Shown piece after piece: positions 1 through 12,725 of a DNA stretch of 64,000 bases (position 1 is the first letter of the stretch; every line of letters starts with the position of its first letter). A program made the translations under genes and the position numbers. Where the stretch lies: contig JBBMOL010000072.1 in NCBI GenBank assembly GCA_037954665.1, forward strand, positions 1,204,340 to 1,268,339, read 5' to 3'. Origin of the DNA: Laguncularia racemosa. Taxonomy: Eukaryota; Streptophyta; Magnoliopsida; Myrtales; Combretaceae. The notes under the pieces were generated by a model that saw only the letters and a list, made by a program, of their open reading frames with translations, made no database searches and had not been told where the DNA came from.

Positions 1-240
1 ATAAGAATAACAAAAAAAAATAATTTTCATAAATTTTAAAATTATAAAAATTAATTTAAAATTTATTAAAAAAATTTGGTGATACATACTGAAGGTGCGC
101 CTCGAGTATATTGTACTGAAGGTGTATACTCGGAATGTATCTTCAGTACATATTGAATGCACCTTCAGTTGGGAAAATCTACCTTGACTAAAGGCTCGTT
201 TTAGGTTGTCATCATATATTTCAGGAATAAGTTTGCCACA
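1..240. repeat. Fragment of the CTTCAGTA foldback repeat family
   Basis: This stretch carries several alternating CTTCAGTA and TACTGAAG words near 90-170, the same inverted words that build the hairpins of the complete foldback element at 19488-20380. It is followed by a TTTTAGGTTG-like piece. Only part of an element is present and the left edge is outside the window. It has no coding potential. Confidence 0.5.
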
Positions 241-809
241 TACCTTGTTTCGCGATTATTTAAAAAAAACCATTATTTTAATGGATTTCTTTAAATATGA
301 TGCTGCATGCCAATTTAATTTTGTTTGTTGATTTACTATAGGCGTAGTAAACTATAGTATACAAGAAAGTAACGAGCTAAAGGAGGTGTCAAGACTGTTT
401 GGTGTAACTGCTCCGATGCTTAAGTTAGGATTTGAAAATGTGAAGAGAAAGGGAGCTTAAAAAGAGCAATAGAGTTTGAAGTTTTTGAATCAATTCACCT
501 ATGCATGGTCACTAATATTTATAAGGGGAGGTACTTGATGGTTGAAAGTAGAGAATGTGGACCTTGTGTTTTGAAGTACGTCCAAAATATCTAAATAATG
601 AAAGAGTGAGTAGTTATAGCTGCTAACGATCTTCCTAGAACCTTATTTGAAGTTGACTAAGTCAAAAGGTTAGACAAGGAGAAAGATCGAGCTATGTCTA
701 GACTTAATGACTTCGCTTGTGGTATTAAACTGGGCTCAAGCAAGATTGGACCTTGCGCTGGACTTTAGTTTAAGTTGGGTTTAAACTCAAACCTATCAAC
801 AACCCTCGT
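241..809. other. Gene-free stretch, nothing recognised
   Basis: No protein family, RNA gene or clear repeat was recognised. All reading frames are short and interrupted. The stretch is the left flank of the tandem array that starts near 810. Confidence 0.5.
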
Positions 810-1343
810 ATAGTTAAAAGGAGGACATGAATGAAGACTTTGAGGAAGTGGCTTGCAAGTTGTCTCATGGTTATAGGTCGGAAAAATAACAAAAACACAG
901 CTAAGTTCACAGGTCCAATGATGCAGTATCGTTAAAGGGATTTGTGTGTAAATAAGCTTCTGTTTGTTAAGACTAGACAAGGCATCTAGGATTATCAGTA
1001 CCTATGGCTTTATGTGAAGCACCTTAACATAAACGTCCATATAAGGAGAACCTTGTTAACATATCGCCGGGGAGGCCTAAAAGAGCTTAAAGAATTTAAT
1101 ATGGTACTTAGCCTTTTAATGGATTATGAACATGGATCAGTGTGTCTATGTCGGTTCTCATAATGTACAATATAATTAGTCATTGTCATATTCTGATTCC
1201 CTTTATATCAAGATTCAAGAGATATACAAGAAGAAACCTGAATTGATGTAGCATAGTTAACTTTTTACACGGATATAAAATGGAATTATAACTTCCCTTA
1301 TAACCTTTTTATTATGAAATCTCATATATATATTTAAAGTTAT

Positions 1344-3216
1344 TGTTGAATCTAATTTTTAAATTTTTGATTATGTTCTTAATCCAATTCATATTAGATC
1401 CTATACTCATCCAATATAAATCCTCGGTTTGAACTAGGAATTTTATTATTTATTTGGAGTCGCCACTTAACTGAAGTTAGGAAAAATTATTGAATTAGAA
1501 CTAATTGAGCGGATTAATTCTAATTTAGATAATTAGTCAATGGAATCTTCTCTTTTTATTTTTATAAATGAAAAAGAAGAAAGAAAAACCAGAGATTCTC
1601 GACTCGAGAGGCTATCATATTAAAACTCTAAAGTTACTATCTTATCCTTTTGAAACCTGGGTCATGTTCTGATATATATATTTTTTATATTTTTTCCCTT
1701 ATAAAAAAGAAGATGTTAAAAATTATATTAATAACGATTTGGAAAATTATTTTTTTTAATTCTTTTTAGAGATGCCCCATAAGAGTGCCTACGTACCCGC
1801 TATTCAGGATTAAACAAGTCGTGGTTCGCTTTTTATAAAAACTTTAGTAAATCTGTTTAAGTTTTAATAATGAAAACATGTCGGGTTTATGTTTATTATT
1901 ATTTTAAAATTTTTTCAAAAAAATTCTAAGTTTAAGCTTTATTATTATTTTTTTATTAAAAAAAACTAAAACCTCTAATCTTAAAAAATCAATTATATAT
2001 ATTTTTTTATGAAAAGAAGTTTTCTAAGTGATACAAATATTTATTATTAATTTTTATTAATTATCTATCAATTATAATAGACATATATATTTATTTTTTT
2101 AGAAAACTCTAAACCTAATTCTAATTAACATATTCTAAAAAAAAACAATTTTTTTTTTCATATTTTCATATATATATTTATTTATTTTTTTCATATTCTA
2201 ATAATAAATAAATAAATAAATAAAATTCGGTTAACCTGGATACGGATCGCGGTTCGCGGGTCGGATCAGCGATCGGAGCTTCCTCGTCGATAACTTTCCA
2301 GTGGCTTTTGAAGGCAATTGATGGCTGCTTCTAGGCTTTCCGAAGGTGGGCAATCCAAAGGAGGTGGAGGCTTCCTTCTAGAACCTCTCCAAGTGGTGGT
2401 TCAAAGAGTGGTCATTGGTCGCGGTTTGGGAGAACTCTAGCAAAGCTTCTAACTCTCTTTTTTTCTCTTCTGATTCGTGCTTCTACTTCCTCCCATCATG
2501 CTCTATTTATAGGCTTAAAAAATCGAGCTGGATAAACTCGAATTTCCCTCCGATAATGCCTAAATCATATTTGCGGTTTGAAACCACCTTCGATTTGCCT
2601 TTGATTCATGTAAATCTTTGATTTTTGTTATGATTTGTGTTAATTAGATGATGTTTATTTTATTTTAGTTAAAGATTTGTTGGATTTGTGCAAAAAAAAA
2701 TGCATCAAAATGGCCGAAGTTTCCTCTCCCCGTTGCTGGCAATGGTTTCGGATGGAGATTGAAGATGATTACGTGCCCGGTGCGTGTGACCCCTCCATCT
2801 AATCATGTGCTGCCATGTGTCCTTAGGAAAGGAAAAAAAAAACAAAACTCGCAGATTTGCTTCCCCCACGATTCGAACACGCGACTGAACCCTCCCCCCA
2901 CGTGCTTGGGGTCAAAGATCGGACCAGCTAGGCTAGCCCACTTTCTCGCTTTTTTATTAATAGCAAATTATATATATGCGTTGCAATTTTTATTATTTTT
3001 ATATTATTTTGAAATTCAAAAAAATTGTAAAAATTATTTAACATCTTTTATTATTATTTTTATCATCATTTTTCAAAATTGGTTTATTATTCCTATTTAT
3101 TTTATTTTTTCAATATTTTTTTTATTCTTGCGAAATAGAAGAAAAATTGAAAAAAATAACAAAAATAAAAAATTAAATATTATTTGTGATTAAAGGGTAA
3201 AAATGAAGTGTTTACT
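1344..3216 (-). mobile_element. Solo LTR-like insertion with tRNA-like block, copy 1
   Basis: The insertion is about 1.87 kb and is flanked by the 5-bp direct repeat GTTAT (1339-1343 and 3217-3221). Removing it together with one GTTAT restores the array sequence seen uninterrupted near 5400, so the edges are well supported. Read on the minus strand it contains a tRNA-like segment (A box at 2924-2935, B box at 2869-2880), a TATAAATA box (2504-2511), a splice-donor-like CCAG/GTTAAC at about 2235, a TACGTAG-type box near 1790-1830, a GGCGACTCC box near 1456-1465, and a terminal CA. Close relatives lie at 22031-24164 and from 62026 to the window end. A 5-bp target duplication fits LTR-retrotransposon integrase. 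The outer end is not a clean TG, so solo LTR remains an inference. Confidence 0.7.
2869..2940 (-). other. tRNA-like segment in LTR-like copy 1
   Basis: On the minus strand the segment has an A-box-like TAGCCTAGCTGG followed, after about 44 bp, by a B-box-like GTGTTCGAATCG. It cannot be folded into a convincing complete tRNA, with no clear acceptor stem or anticodon arm, so it is not called a tRNA gene. It matters because the same feature sits at the same place in the other two copies of this repeat. Confidence 0.5.
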
Positions 3217-6200
3217 GTTATTATATTCAAATTATAAGTTAATATCGCTTGTAAAATATAAATTATTATAGAGATAGATACAATGTAAACAAAACAATAA
3301 GTAAATCATATTACTACATTAAATTGGAGGTATATGATAGTTTTGATAATGTGACTACAAGCTGGCCTAGTAATAATATTGGCACCTTCATTCTCCTCTA
3401 CCATTTTTCTCACATCTACGCCGTTTACACATTGGTTGTATATATTTTTTTTCTTCCCAAAATTGCGTGCAATTGATCGAGTTACATATTTTTTTTCTTC
3501 ATATTTGCTTAACCATGAAGGGTCTCATTAATGAATATATGCAGCACTTGTCTAAAAAAGCAAAATTCTCATAATTTTCAACCTTTTATGGAATGTAAAT
3601 AAATAAAAAGGTAAAAATTTTCTTATTTACATTCTTGGCAAATGCCTTGGTACATCTATTATAATTTTCTAATTTATAATTAGCCATAATTTTATTTATC
3701 CATGCATGTTGAATTGGTTAGCTCATTTCGAGATTTTTAACCATCTTGTCAATCTTTGTTCCCTAGTAAATGACACATTCTTGCTCTTATAACATTTTTC
3801 TTACATATTTATCTTCTGTACATTAGTTGTATTTTTTTTTATTTTTTCCCAAAATTGCTTGCAATTAACTGATACTTCCATATTTGTTTCTTCATATTTG
3901 CTTACCTATAAAGGGTCTCATTAGTAGATATGTGTTGCACTTGTTTAAAAAGAAAAATTCTCATGTTTTTTCTACCTTGATTACACAATTTATGAAAATG
4001 CAAATGTATAAAATGGTAACAATTTCTCTATTTAGATTCTTGGCTAATGCTCGACACATCATTGCTATTTTTCAATTTATAATTATCCATAATTTTAGTT
4101 ATCTATGGTTGCATAATTGGCTAGTTCATTATGAGATTCCTACCTCTCTTCAGTTTTCATTCAATGAACTTGGCTAGATTCCCACGTCTCGTCAGTTTTC
4201 ATTCAATGAACTAGTCAATAATACCATCTTGCTCCTGCAGCATTTTTCTTACATATTTTCTGCTGCACGTTGGTTGGTTTTTATTTTTTCCTCCTAAATT
4301 GCTTGCAATTCACTGGTAGATTCAACAGATGGAATGAGGGCGTGGCTAAAACGTTAGAATCATGCTATTGAAGGGAATAAAAAAAATTATAAATACTGTT
4401 GAGAGTTAATACGTTTAGCGCCATGGAGGTTTAGAATGCTAATGAGACAAGAATCCTTGGAATAATCTCCTTTTTTTCAAGAACATGCTTATTTTATATA
4501 TTAGGTAGTGTTAACAAGTCCTCCTTTGATTAGTAAAAAAACCTCAAAAAGAAGTCATGTACAATTACATACATTACCAAAAAAAAAAAACTATGGATAC
4601 ATGTAAAAAGTTCTTCTTTTAGTCCTTACAATTGCTTTAATAACAAAAAGAATGCTTTAATAATATTAATATTTTACATAAATTGATTAGTAATAAATAA
4701 GTACAGTAAAGTTTTCTCATACGCAATATTAAACATCTTGTCAATTATACTTTAATGATACTAATATCTTATGTAAATCGATTAGCGATAAATAAAAACA
4801 ATGAGGTTTTGACATATGCAATATTAAACATCCTGTCAATCTACCCAAGTAGCAGTTTACCTTCATATAGCTACAGGGATGACATAAATGAGAAACTTCC
4901 ATGAAGTGGCTTGCAGGCCGTGACATGGTTATTGGTTGGAAAAAATAACAAAAGCACAGCTAAGTTCACAAGTCTAATAGTAATGGAATCGTCGAGGGAA
5001 CTGTATGTAAATAAGCATCTGTTTGTTAAGACTAGACAGGACATCTTAGGAATATCAGTACCTGGGTCTTTATGTGAAGCACTTATAATATAAACACCCT
5101 TGTAAGGAGAACCTTGTTAACATATTGTCGGGAGGCCTGAAAGGACTTGAAGAATTTAATATGGTTCTTAATCTTTTAATTAAGGGCTTATGAATGTGAA
5201 TCGGTATGTCTATGTCAGTTCTCATAATGTGCAATATAATTAACCATTTGTCTTATTCCGGTTCCCTTTATGTCAAGATTCAAGAGATGTATGAGAAGAA
5301 TTAATGTAGTATAATTATACGTTTTATGTGGATATAAGATGAAATTAGAACTTTTCTTATGATCTTTATACTATAAAATCTATCTATTTCAGGAGATATA
5401 TTCAAAATTATTATATCCAAATTGTAAGTTAGTGTCACTTATACAATATAAATTATAGTAGAGGTAGATACAAGGAAAACAAAACAATAATCAAATCACA
5501 ATACCAAATTAAATCGTAGATATATGTTAATTTTGATAATGTGACTACAAGCTGGCCTAAAAATAATGTTGGTACCTTCCTTCTCCTCCACCATTTTCCT
5601 TACATCTTTATCACTCCTACATTGGTTGTATTTTTTTTTTCTTTCAAAATTGCTTGCAATTGATTGAGTTCCATATTTTTTTTTCTTCATATTTGTTTAC
5701 CCATGAAGGGCCTCATTGATGAATATGTGCAGCACTTGTTTAAAAAGCAAAATTCTCATATTTTTCAATTTTATGGAAATGTAAATGTAAGAAAAGAATT
5801 TTTTTTTATTTTATTTACATTCTTGACCAATGTCTCGATACATTCATTATCATTGTTCAATTTATAATTATTGATAATTTTAGTCATTTTGAGATTCTTA
5901 CTTGTCGACAGTCTTTGCTCCCACTCAATGACGCCTTCATGTTCTTGCAACATTTTTCCTACATCATTATCTTTTGTACATTGACCGTATTTTTTATTTT
6001 TCTAAATTGCTTGTAATTGACTGGTGCTTTTATATTTACTTCTTCATATTTGCTTTCTTATAAAGGGTCTCATTAATGGATATGTGTTGCAGTTATCTAA
6101 ATTTTTTTTTCATATTTTTCTACGTTGATTACACAATTTATGAAATTGCAAATGCATTAATTTTTTTTTCTCTATCTAGATTCCTCATTAATCAATAAAT

Positions 6201-7625
6201 CAGTACCATTTGCCAATTTATAATTATCCATAATGTCAGTTATTCCTACCTCTCATCGATCTTCGTTCTATAAACTAGTCAATAATACATCCTGCTCGTG
6301 CACCAATTTTTCTTACATATTTCTCTGCTCGTACATTGGTCATATTTTTTTCTTCCAAGTTGCTTGCTATTGGCTGATAGATTCAACAAATGGAGTGATG
6401 GAGCGGCTGAAACGTCAGATGTTGTTGCAGGGAATAAAAAAAAATATATATATATAATTACAGCTCAGAGTTGATAGGTTTAGCACCATGGAGGCTTAGA
6501 ATGTTAACGAGACAAGACAAGAATCATTGGAAATAATCTCGTTTTTTTTTGGAGAACATGCTTATTTTATATTAGGCAGTGTTGACAAGTGTGCCGTGGA
6601 TAAGATAAAAAACTCTAAAAGTAGTCACAAATTTCCATGTACAATTACATGCATTACAAAAAAAAAAAAAAAAGGTATGGAAACACGTAAACGCTTTTTC
6701 TTTTAGCCCTTACGAAAGGTTTAGTAATGCTCGTACTTTATATGGTAAAGTTTTACATACGCAATACTTACAAAACATATGTCAATCTTGCCATATGGCA
6801 GTTTACCTTCATATATTTGAAGGGATAACATGAGTGAGAGACTATGAGGAAGTGGCTTGCAAGCTGTGTCATGGATGGTTATTGGCTGGAAAAAACATGA
6901 CAAAAACATGGCTAAGTTCACAAGACTGAATGTCTGTTAATAATGTAATCTCGTTTGTCAAGACTAGACAAGACATCTAGGATTATCAGTACCCGGGTCT
7001 TTATGTGAAGCACCTATAATATAAACGTCCATATAAGGAGAACCTTGTTAATATATTGTCGGGGAGGTCTGAAATTAAAGGACTAAAAAGAGAATTTAAT
7101 ATGGTACTTAGTCTTTTAATGGATCATGAATGAGGATCGGTATGTCTGTGTCAGTTCTCATAATTTGCAATATAATTATCCATTGTCATATTCCGATTCC
7201 CTTCATATCAAGAGATATACAAGAAGAATTAACGTGCATATACTCTTTTTTTTTTTTTTTAGTAATGAATGTAGCATATACTTTCTACTCATATGAGAAG
7301 ATATACTTATGACACTTTTACCCTAAAATTTATGGGTATCTATGCTGTTTAACATGTGGGGTTTTCTTTCTTTTTTTTCTTTCTTTCTTTTTCCTTTTTT
7401 TTTAAAGTTTTGAATTTAAATAATAGTAATAATTTATATTTGAAATTATCACATTCAAATTTTAAGTTAGTATCGATTGTAAAAGCATAAACTAAAATAG
7501 AGATAAATACAATAAATTTCAACAAAAATCAAAACAATAACTAAACTATAATAACAAATTAAATAGGAGATTTATGATAGTTTTGACAATATAACTAAAA
7601 GTTGACCTAAAAATAATCTTGGTTA

Positions 7626-10200
7626 TTAGTTAGGCAAAATTAATTGAATTTTTTATTATATCGTTAAATCATATTATATATATTGGCGAATATTATACCA
7701 ATCAATTTTAAAACAGAAATATACTTATTGTATATTAATAATTCACGAGATAATTTCAGACTTATAATATACAAGTATAGATCAAAATAAGTTTTTTCAC
7801 AATAAATAATGTAAAACTAGAATTTAAAAGTTCAGAATCGACATATATCCTTTAACAATTAAAACCACTTCTTGGGTCCTAATAAGCTCACTTTCCCTTG
7901 CACCAGTCACTGGGTGCATTATAACATGAAAAATAAAATAAGGAAGACACTTATCATTGTGTAATCCATGTGGAATCACACCTTTCCGGCTCTATGCAGA
8001 ATCCAAGTTTTTTTCTACATGATGCATCCCCATAATGCGTTATTCCTGGCACTAGCTTACACCTTATTCAAGCACCATGCATTTGTATTTCAGATGGAAA
8101 TACAAATTGAGAATGAGGGATGATAACGAGTGTTTTGTCTTTTGGGATGATTAAAGCGGACATGGCGTACATTTGTTGCTTAGTACAAATATAAGATATA
8201 TGTTTTAAGTGATGCGGAATAGTTATATATATTATAATATATAGTCTATATAGGATATATGTTTTTCAAGGGTGATGAGATTGTGAACAGTTAAATTTAT
8301 GGAATTGTCAAAAGCACGAGCCCAAGATTTAATCACTTACATTGAAGATGACATGGTTTAGTATAATATCATTTAACAATGGAATTAGGGAAATGGATTA
8401 TCTCCATTTATTTATTTTTTTCAATTTCCTCAGTTTATTTTTTAATATATCACTACATATAATTAAAAATTAAAATTATAAAAAATATAACATTATAATA
8501 ATATCACAACATATTCTAAAATTTTAAATAATCAATACTCATTATTTTTTTTATAAAAACATTAAAGAAAGAAAATTGAAAGGATGCAAATCTAGTGAAG
8601 ATATTCTTCTTGTGATGATGTGACCCCACAAGTAGCTTGCCTTATCTGCATGTAGTGGAGGACAAGCTGGTAGGTTCATGTTCATTGCAATACTTTTCCC
8701 GCAGTGGAAAGAAATCTCAATATGGGACCTTAACAGCGATAGCTTAGCTTTTTCCTTGTTAGCAGCACAAAGTCTATGTTGAATTCAAATCAGGAAAGTC
8801 CCTCGGAATTCAGATGCTATAATTGATGCATGCTGTCCTAAAACTTTTATTTCCAGTGTTTCCTACCAATCACATTACATATAGATACTTATTTTACTAT
8901 AATATTTTTTTATAATTATATATTAGTTTTTTACCTAAATAATCGAATATAATTATTGAAAACAAGCTTAAGGTATAGGATTCAAGATAGCACATATTTA
9001 TTCAATACAAAATAAGTTTTCTTTTTTAATATATCAACTCTTGGATCTGTGTAAAATCAATTAATAAAGGGAATTATGTAAGCCAACTAGAGAGTTTCTT
9101 GTTGTATTCAAGATTTTGCGAATCTCTTGAAGAATGCTGTAGAGTAATCCCTCATTCTACAAGCTGGCTTCCTAGTAAATTTACGATGGTTTTCTTCTCT
9201 TGTTGCAATAATAGAACCAAAGTATGTGTAATCATCGGAATTTAGTAAAATTAAATAATTGTATTTAAGCACTAGAAAAAGTAAATTAAAATATAAGAAA
9301 TGATAAGCACGGAACAAATGAAAGTAAATAAGCCCCACATGTCCTTCTAACCTTTCTTCTCCATATTGTGCACTATAGAACCTTAGGAGAAAAAGGCAAC
9401 CTTGATCCAACGCACTTACACATGGGCGACTAGTGCGAGAAGATTTAATCACTGGAATGATATAAATCGTGTCACTGCAATTTAACATCTACAATAACAG
9501 GAATTTGGGCGATTGTTCGTAAGATGACAATTTGAGTAAGTTCTTTAAATTTTGTGTATCTAGATTGAAATTAATAGTAATGTTGTTGTAAATTAAGTAT
9601 AGGAATACAATATTTACGAATGTAGAAAGGATTGGAGGATAATTGCAATTAGGAGAATTAAGGGCTTGGAGAAAAGTTTTGTTTTCACAAAAATTAAGAA
9701 TTCAAGAAGTACACAACTACAACACGGTCGTTTTGCACCCATGTACTTCAAGTACATGGTCACTTAGGAGATTTACACAACCGTGCTAAAAATCACAAAT
9801 TGAATAGTAAGGTAAATGGGCAAAAGATATGATTGTGTATCTGCTCGTATCCTTCCATTTCAATAACACACGTAGTACATGGATGAGAACATGTCCATGT
9901 ACTTGAATGTGTTGGACCTATGTTTTCCAAAGCCGAGTTTTTCTATCTAAATTGATTCTTCACTTCTCCTAACTTATCCAGATACTTAAAAGTAGATTAA
10001 AGTAGTTATTATACTCTTTAAGCATATGTGTTTATTGATTTGAATAGGTTTAAGATTTAAGGGATTTCAGTGTTGGGAAGAACTTGTTTGTTGCTTGTTA
10101 GATATATGTATACTATGTTTATTGATTGTGTGTGTTAGGTCAGAAATGTGAATGAAATTATATTATTATTGGAACTAAGTAACTGTGTGATTGTGCTTAG
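7626..10200. other. AT-rich intergenic DNA, no gene recognised
   Basis: The stretch has long A/T runs and no conserved protein motif on either strand. A 126-codon minus-strand frame at 9108-9488 shows no family motif, lacks gene-like base composition and has no splice or promoter context. It is not called. Confidence 0.5.
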
Positions 10201-11092
10201 CTAGGCCCAAGGAACCGAGAATATTGCTGATCATAGGGTAGCACCTTGATGATTAATATGTGATGTTGTCTCTAGCAAAGTCGTATACTAAAATAATCTA
10301 GGTAAATTTAGGAAGTTTGGATTTATAGACTCATAGATAGTGAGAAGCACCAACTGTCGTATATGTATACATGTATGATAAAGACTCATGAAATCTTGGA
10401 CTTATGAACTCATAGACATTGGGGAGGACCCATTGTCGTATATGTATATATTTATTGTGAGTATGGTTGTGCGTATATAGAGCTTATGTTGTCTAGAGTT
10501 GTGTGTTGGATTGAATAATATGAAAGATAATAACTTGGTGCTCTTGTTTGCATCATGTTGTGTTTGTATTTTAGCATGGCATGCATGTATGGTTGTTAAT
10601 ATATATTGTACTAGGCTTTAGCTCACCCCTTGTGAGACCCGTTTTTAGGTGCAGGTTCTTTTAGTGAAATTATTGGGTATGATGAAATGTTAGTGAACAC
10701 AAATCAAGACTTAAAAGATGATGTGGAATATATGTATTATGAAGAGTAACAGGCAAGATATAAAAAGGGTTACTTTAGAATACGGTGTTAGAGTATTATG
10801 CCGGTGACTTCAATTGTACTTAACTTTTATTAAGCTTTCATTGTTATTAATCATAGGAGATAAGCTATGGTTTAATTGTTATGGACAGTTTGTCCTTTAT
10901 AGTTTCTTTTTATACGAAGAGTTCAAGTGGGATTTGTTAAGCCACTTATTTATATATTTGGAGATTTTTTTAATGATTGTCATGGTGATTAGATACCAAT
11001 GGTGGAGTTTAGCATACTTTGAACCTTTACATATCTTCACCTAGTGGGGACACATGACTAACAATACTCGCTTTAAGCTTTGGAATGTTACA
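10201..11092 (+). mobile_element. Probable decayed LTR 3' portion
   Basis: The segment ends with GGAATGTTACA, a terminus often seen in Ty3/gypsy chromovirus LTRs. About 450 bp earlier it contains a TTAGCTCACCCC ... GCAGGT stretch of the kind common in those LTRs. Around 10300-10460 two imperfect copies of an 80-90 bp unit occur, sharing GTCGTATATGTATA. A TG at 10261 preceded by ATATG, matched by ATATG after 11092, could be a target duplication, but a chance match is quite possible. No partner LTR was found. Confidence 0.35.
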
Positions 11093-11404
11093 ATATGTTA
11101 CGTTAGGTGCATTTGCAATCTTTCAAGGTTGATGCACATGGATATCCTGAACTAGATTCTAGACTAGCCATATAATTCTCCTATCATAGTTTTATTATGT
11201 CTCTCGTTAGTCTCTCTCTCTTTATAATTTTTTTTCTTTAAATACTGCTCTAGTTTTTTACCTAATCATGTAGGAAAAACCATGATCAAGGAGGTCAAAG
11301 CACACATCTAGGGTGTAAATTCTTAACCAAGAACGATTAGTAGCCTTTTACCATTTTATTTGGTTTTGGGAATAGTAGAAACTAATATTTATCTAAAAAA
11401 TGCT

Positions 11405-11575
11405 ATGTATATGTATACGGTCTGTGCCTTCAGTACAAATTATTACTAAAGGCGTAGATCGGATTTGCGCATTTATAACCTATTTTTAGAATAATTTTTT
11501 TGGAATATGTTATTTCGTAAATTTTTTTTAAAATGTTATTTTAGTAAATTTCCTGCAAAGGGTGAGTTAATGAGA
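11405..11575. repeat. Foldback-family fragment
   Basis: The segment contains CCTTCAGTACAAATTA, then CCTATTTTTAGAATAATTTTTTTGG and further AT-rich sequence, matching the right arm of the complete foldback element (20215-20380). Only this arm is present here. Confidence 0.5.
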
Positions 11576-12459
11576 TGGAAAAGGAATTTGCAGCCTTTGG
11601 GGCTTTGGCTGATAAAAATAATGGCACATTTTGCGTTTGTCCGTGGGTCCATTTGATTGGTGGAAAGCGACATGGTGCCTGATTGAACAACTAATTAGTT
11701 AGGAAGTAATTAGAGAAAAGCTCTTCAAGAGGCACTTCCCAAATAACTAAAGACGAAAATGCTGATTTATTTCTTTAATTTGGTGAAGGGAAAACTATGG
11801 CATTTCGGGCTGACGAGGAATTGAAAATTTAGAAGTTTTTATTTGGTTTGGACCCCCGCTTACAGCGTGCTAGTGCATTCTTTGAATTATTTAATTTAAA
11901 GATTGGAAACCAATATGGGATGGAATTGCTAAAGTTTGTACTAAAGGTATCTCGGATTAATGAGAAATTAAAATTTTAAAAGTTTTTATTAAGTTTAAGT
12001 CTCATCTTATAACATACTAGTGCACTCTAAACCATTATGATATACAAATATAATCAATAAGACCAGATTATTAGAATAGAATTATAGATAAATGAGGAAC
12101 CACAACCTAAATCATGAAATAATGGGTACCGATAGTGATGGGCAAGAAGAAGCCAATGGAGGATGGAGCTAATGGTGATGACATTACAAGAGTTTAATGT
12201 TATTTTGAAAATGAATTTGCAATCAAGGTACTACGCAAGCGTGGATTGCCATCACAAGCAACTTTAATGTACTTGGAGAGGAAGAATTTAGTTATACTGA
12301 TGATGCCTAGTGACAGCTAGAGATGCCATATTATGAGCTCTGGGAGTCTGGGTTACAAAACTACCGGGATACTAGGCCCTGTGACCATAGTCGTGCAAAG
12401 AGGCACAAAAGATAAAATGAATATCATTAGTAGATTAGCCCTCCAATTGACCTATCGAG

Positions 12460-12725
12460 ATGCCACGGTAGATAAAGAAGTGGAGTCATAATAGACTTAA
12501 CGCTTGGCTATATATCTAATGTACCTTAAAAAATTGACACAAGTAGAGTTGAAGGAGATGAAAAAGTAGTCGTAAGAGATGCTTGACAAAGGATTCCCAA
12601 TCCTTTTTAAGATGGCTCCTATATCCATATACCATTAATTGAGGATTAAGTCACATTTCATACATATTTTAGACCTTATGAATTTTGGGTGATGTCCTTT
12701 GGGTTAGTAAATGCTAAAGAGTTTA
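12460..12725 (+). pseudogene. Ty3/gypsy reverse transcriptase fragment, decayed
   Basis: Translation in two frames gives the sequence that precedes and enters a Ty3/gypsy reverse transcriptase. First comes a DLTLG-type motif, then VELKEMKK followed by EMLDKGF, and after a gap RPYEFWVMSFGLVNA, which matches the family pattern of tyrosine-glutamate-phenylalanine then MSFGLTNAP. Stop codons and at least one frameshift interrupt it, and the YxDD active-site region is missing. It is a dead retrotransposon remnant. Upstream DNA from about 12120 may belong to the same element but could not be assigned. Confidence 0.75.

Larger units (their letters stand above)
810..7625. repeat. Tandem array of ~2-kb units with internal sub-repeats
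   Basis: Two landmarks recur in the same order. A block starting GAAGTGGCTTGCA lies near 843, 4903 and 6850. A block starting AAGTTAGTATCG or a close variant lies near 3236, 5428 and 7457. Units are therefore about 1.95-2.2 kb, with a partial unit at each end. Within the two complete units, a shorter motif built around TTGCTTGCAATT followed by a CTTCATATTTG and AAGGGTCTCATTA segment recurs about three times (near 3463, 3855 and 4300; near 5651, 6007 and 6359), giving sub-repeats of 350-445 bp. The first unit is split by the insertion at 1344-3216. The short open frames in the array differ between copies and look non-coding. Confidence 0.75.

Noticed and set aside
2759..3193. 144-codon plus-strand open frame
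   Set aside because: It lies within the LTR-like insertion 1344-3216, and much of it translates a T/A-rich run. The corresponding frame in copy 2 is not preserved.
9108..9488. 126-codon minus-strand open frame
   Set aside because: No recognisable domain, no gene-like composition and no promoter or splice context. Frames of this length are expected by chance in 64 kb.
10256..11097. ATATG target duplication defining an LTR at 10261-11092
   Set aside because: The 5-bp match is likely to occur by chance at this base composition, and the TG start lacks the inverted match to the TGTTACA end. The segment is kept only as a probable LTR remnant.
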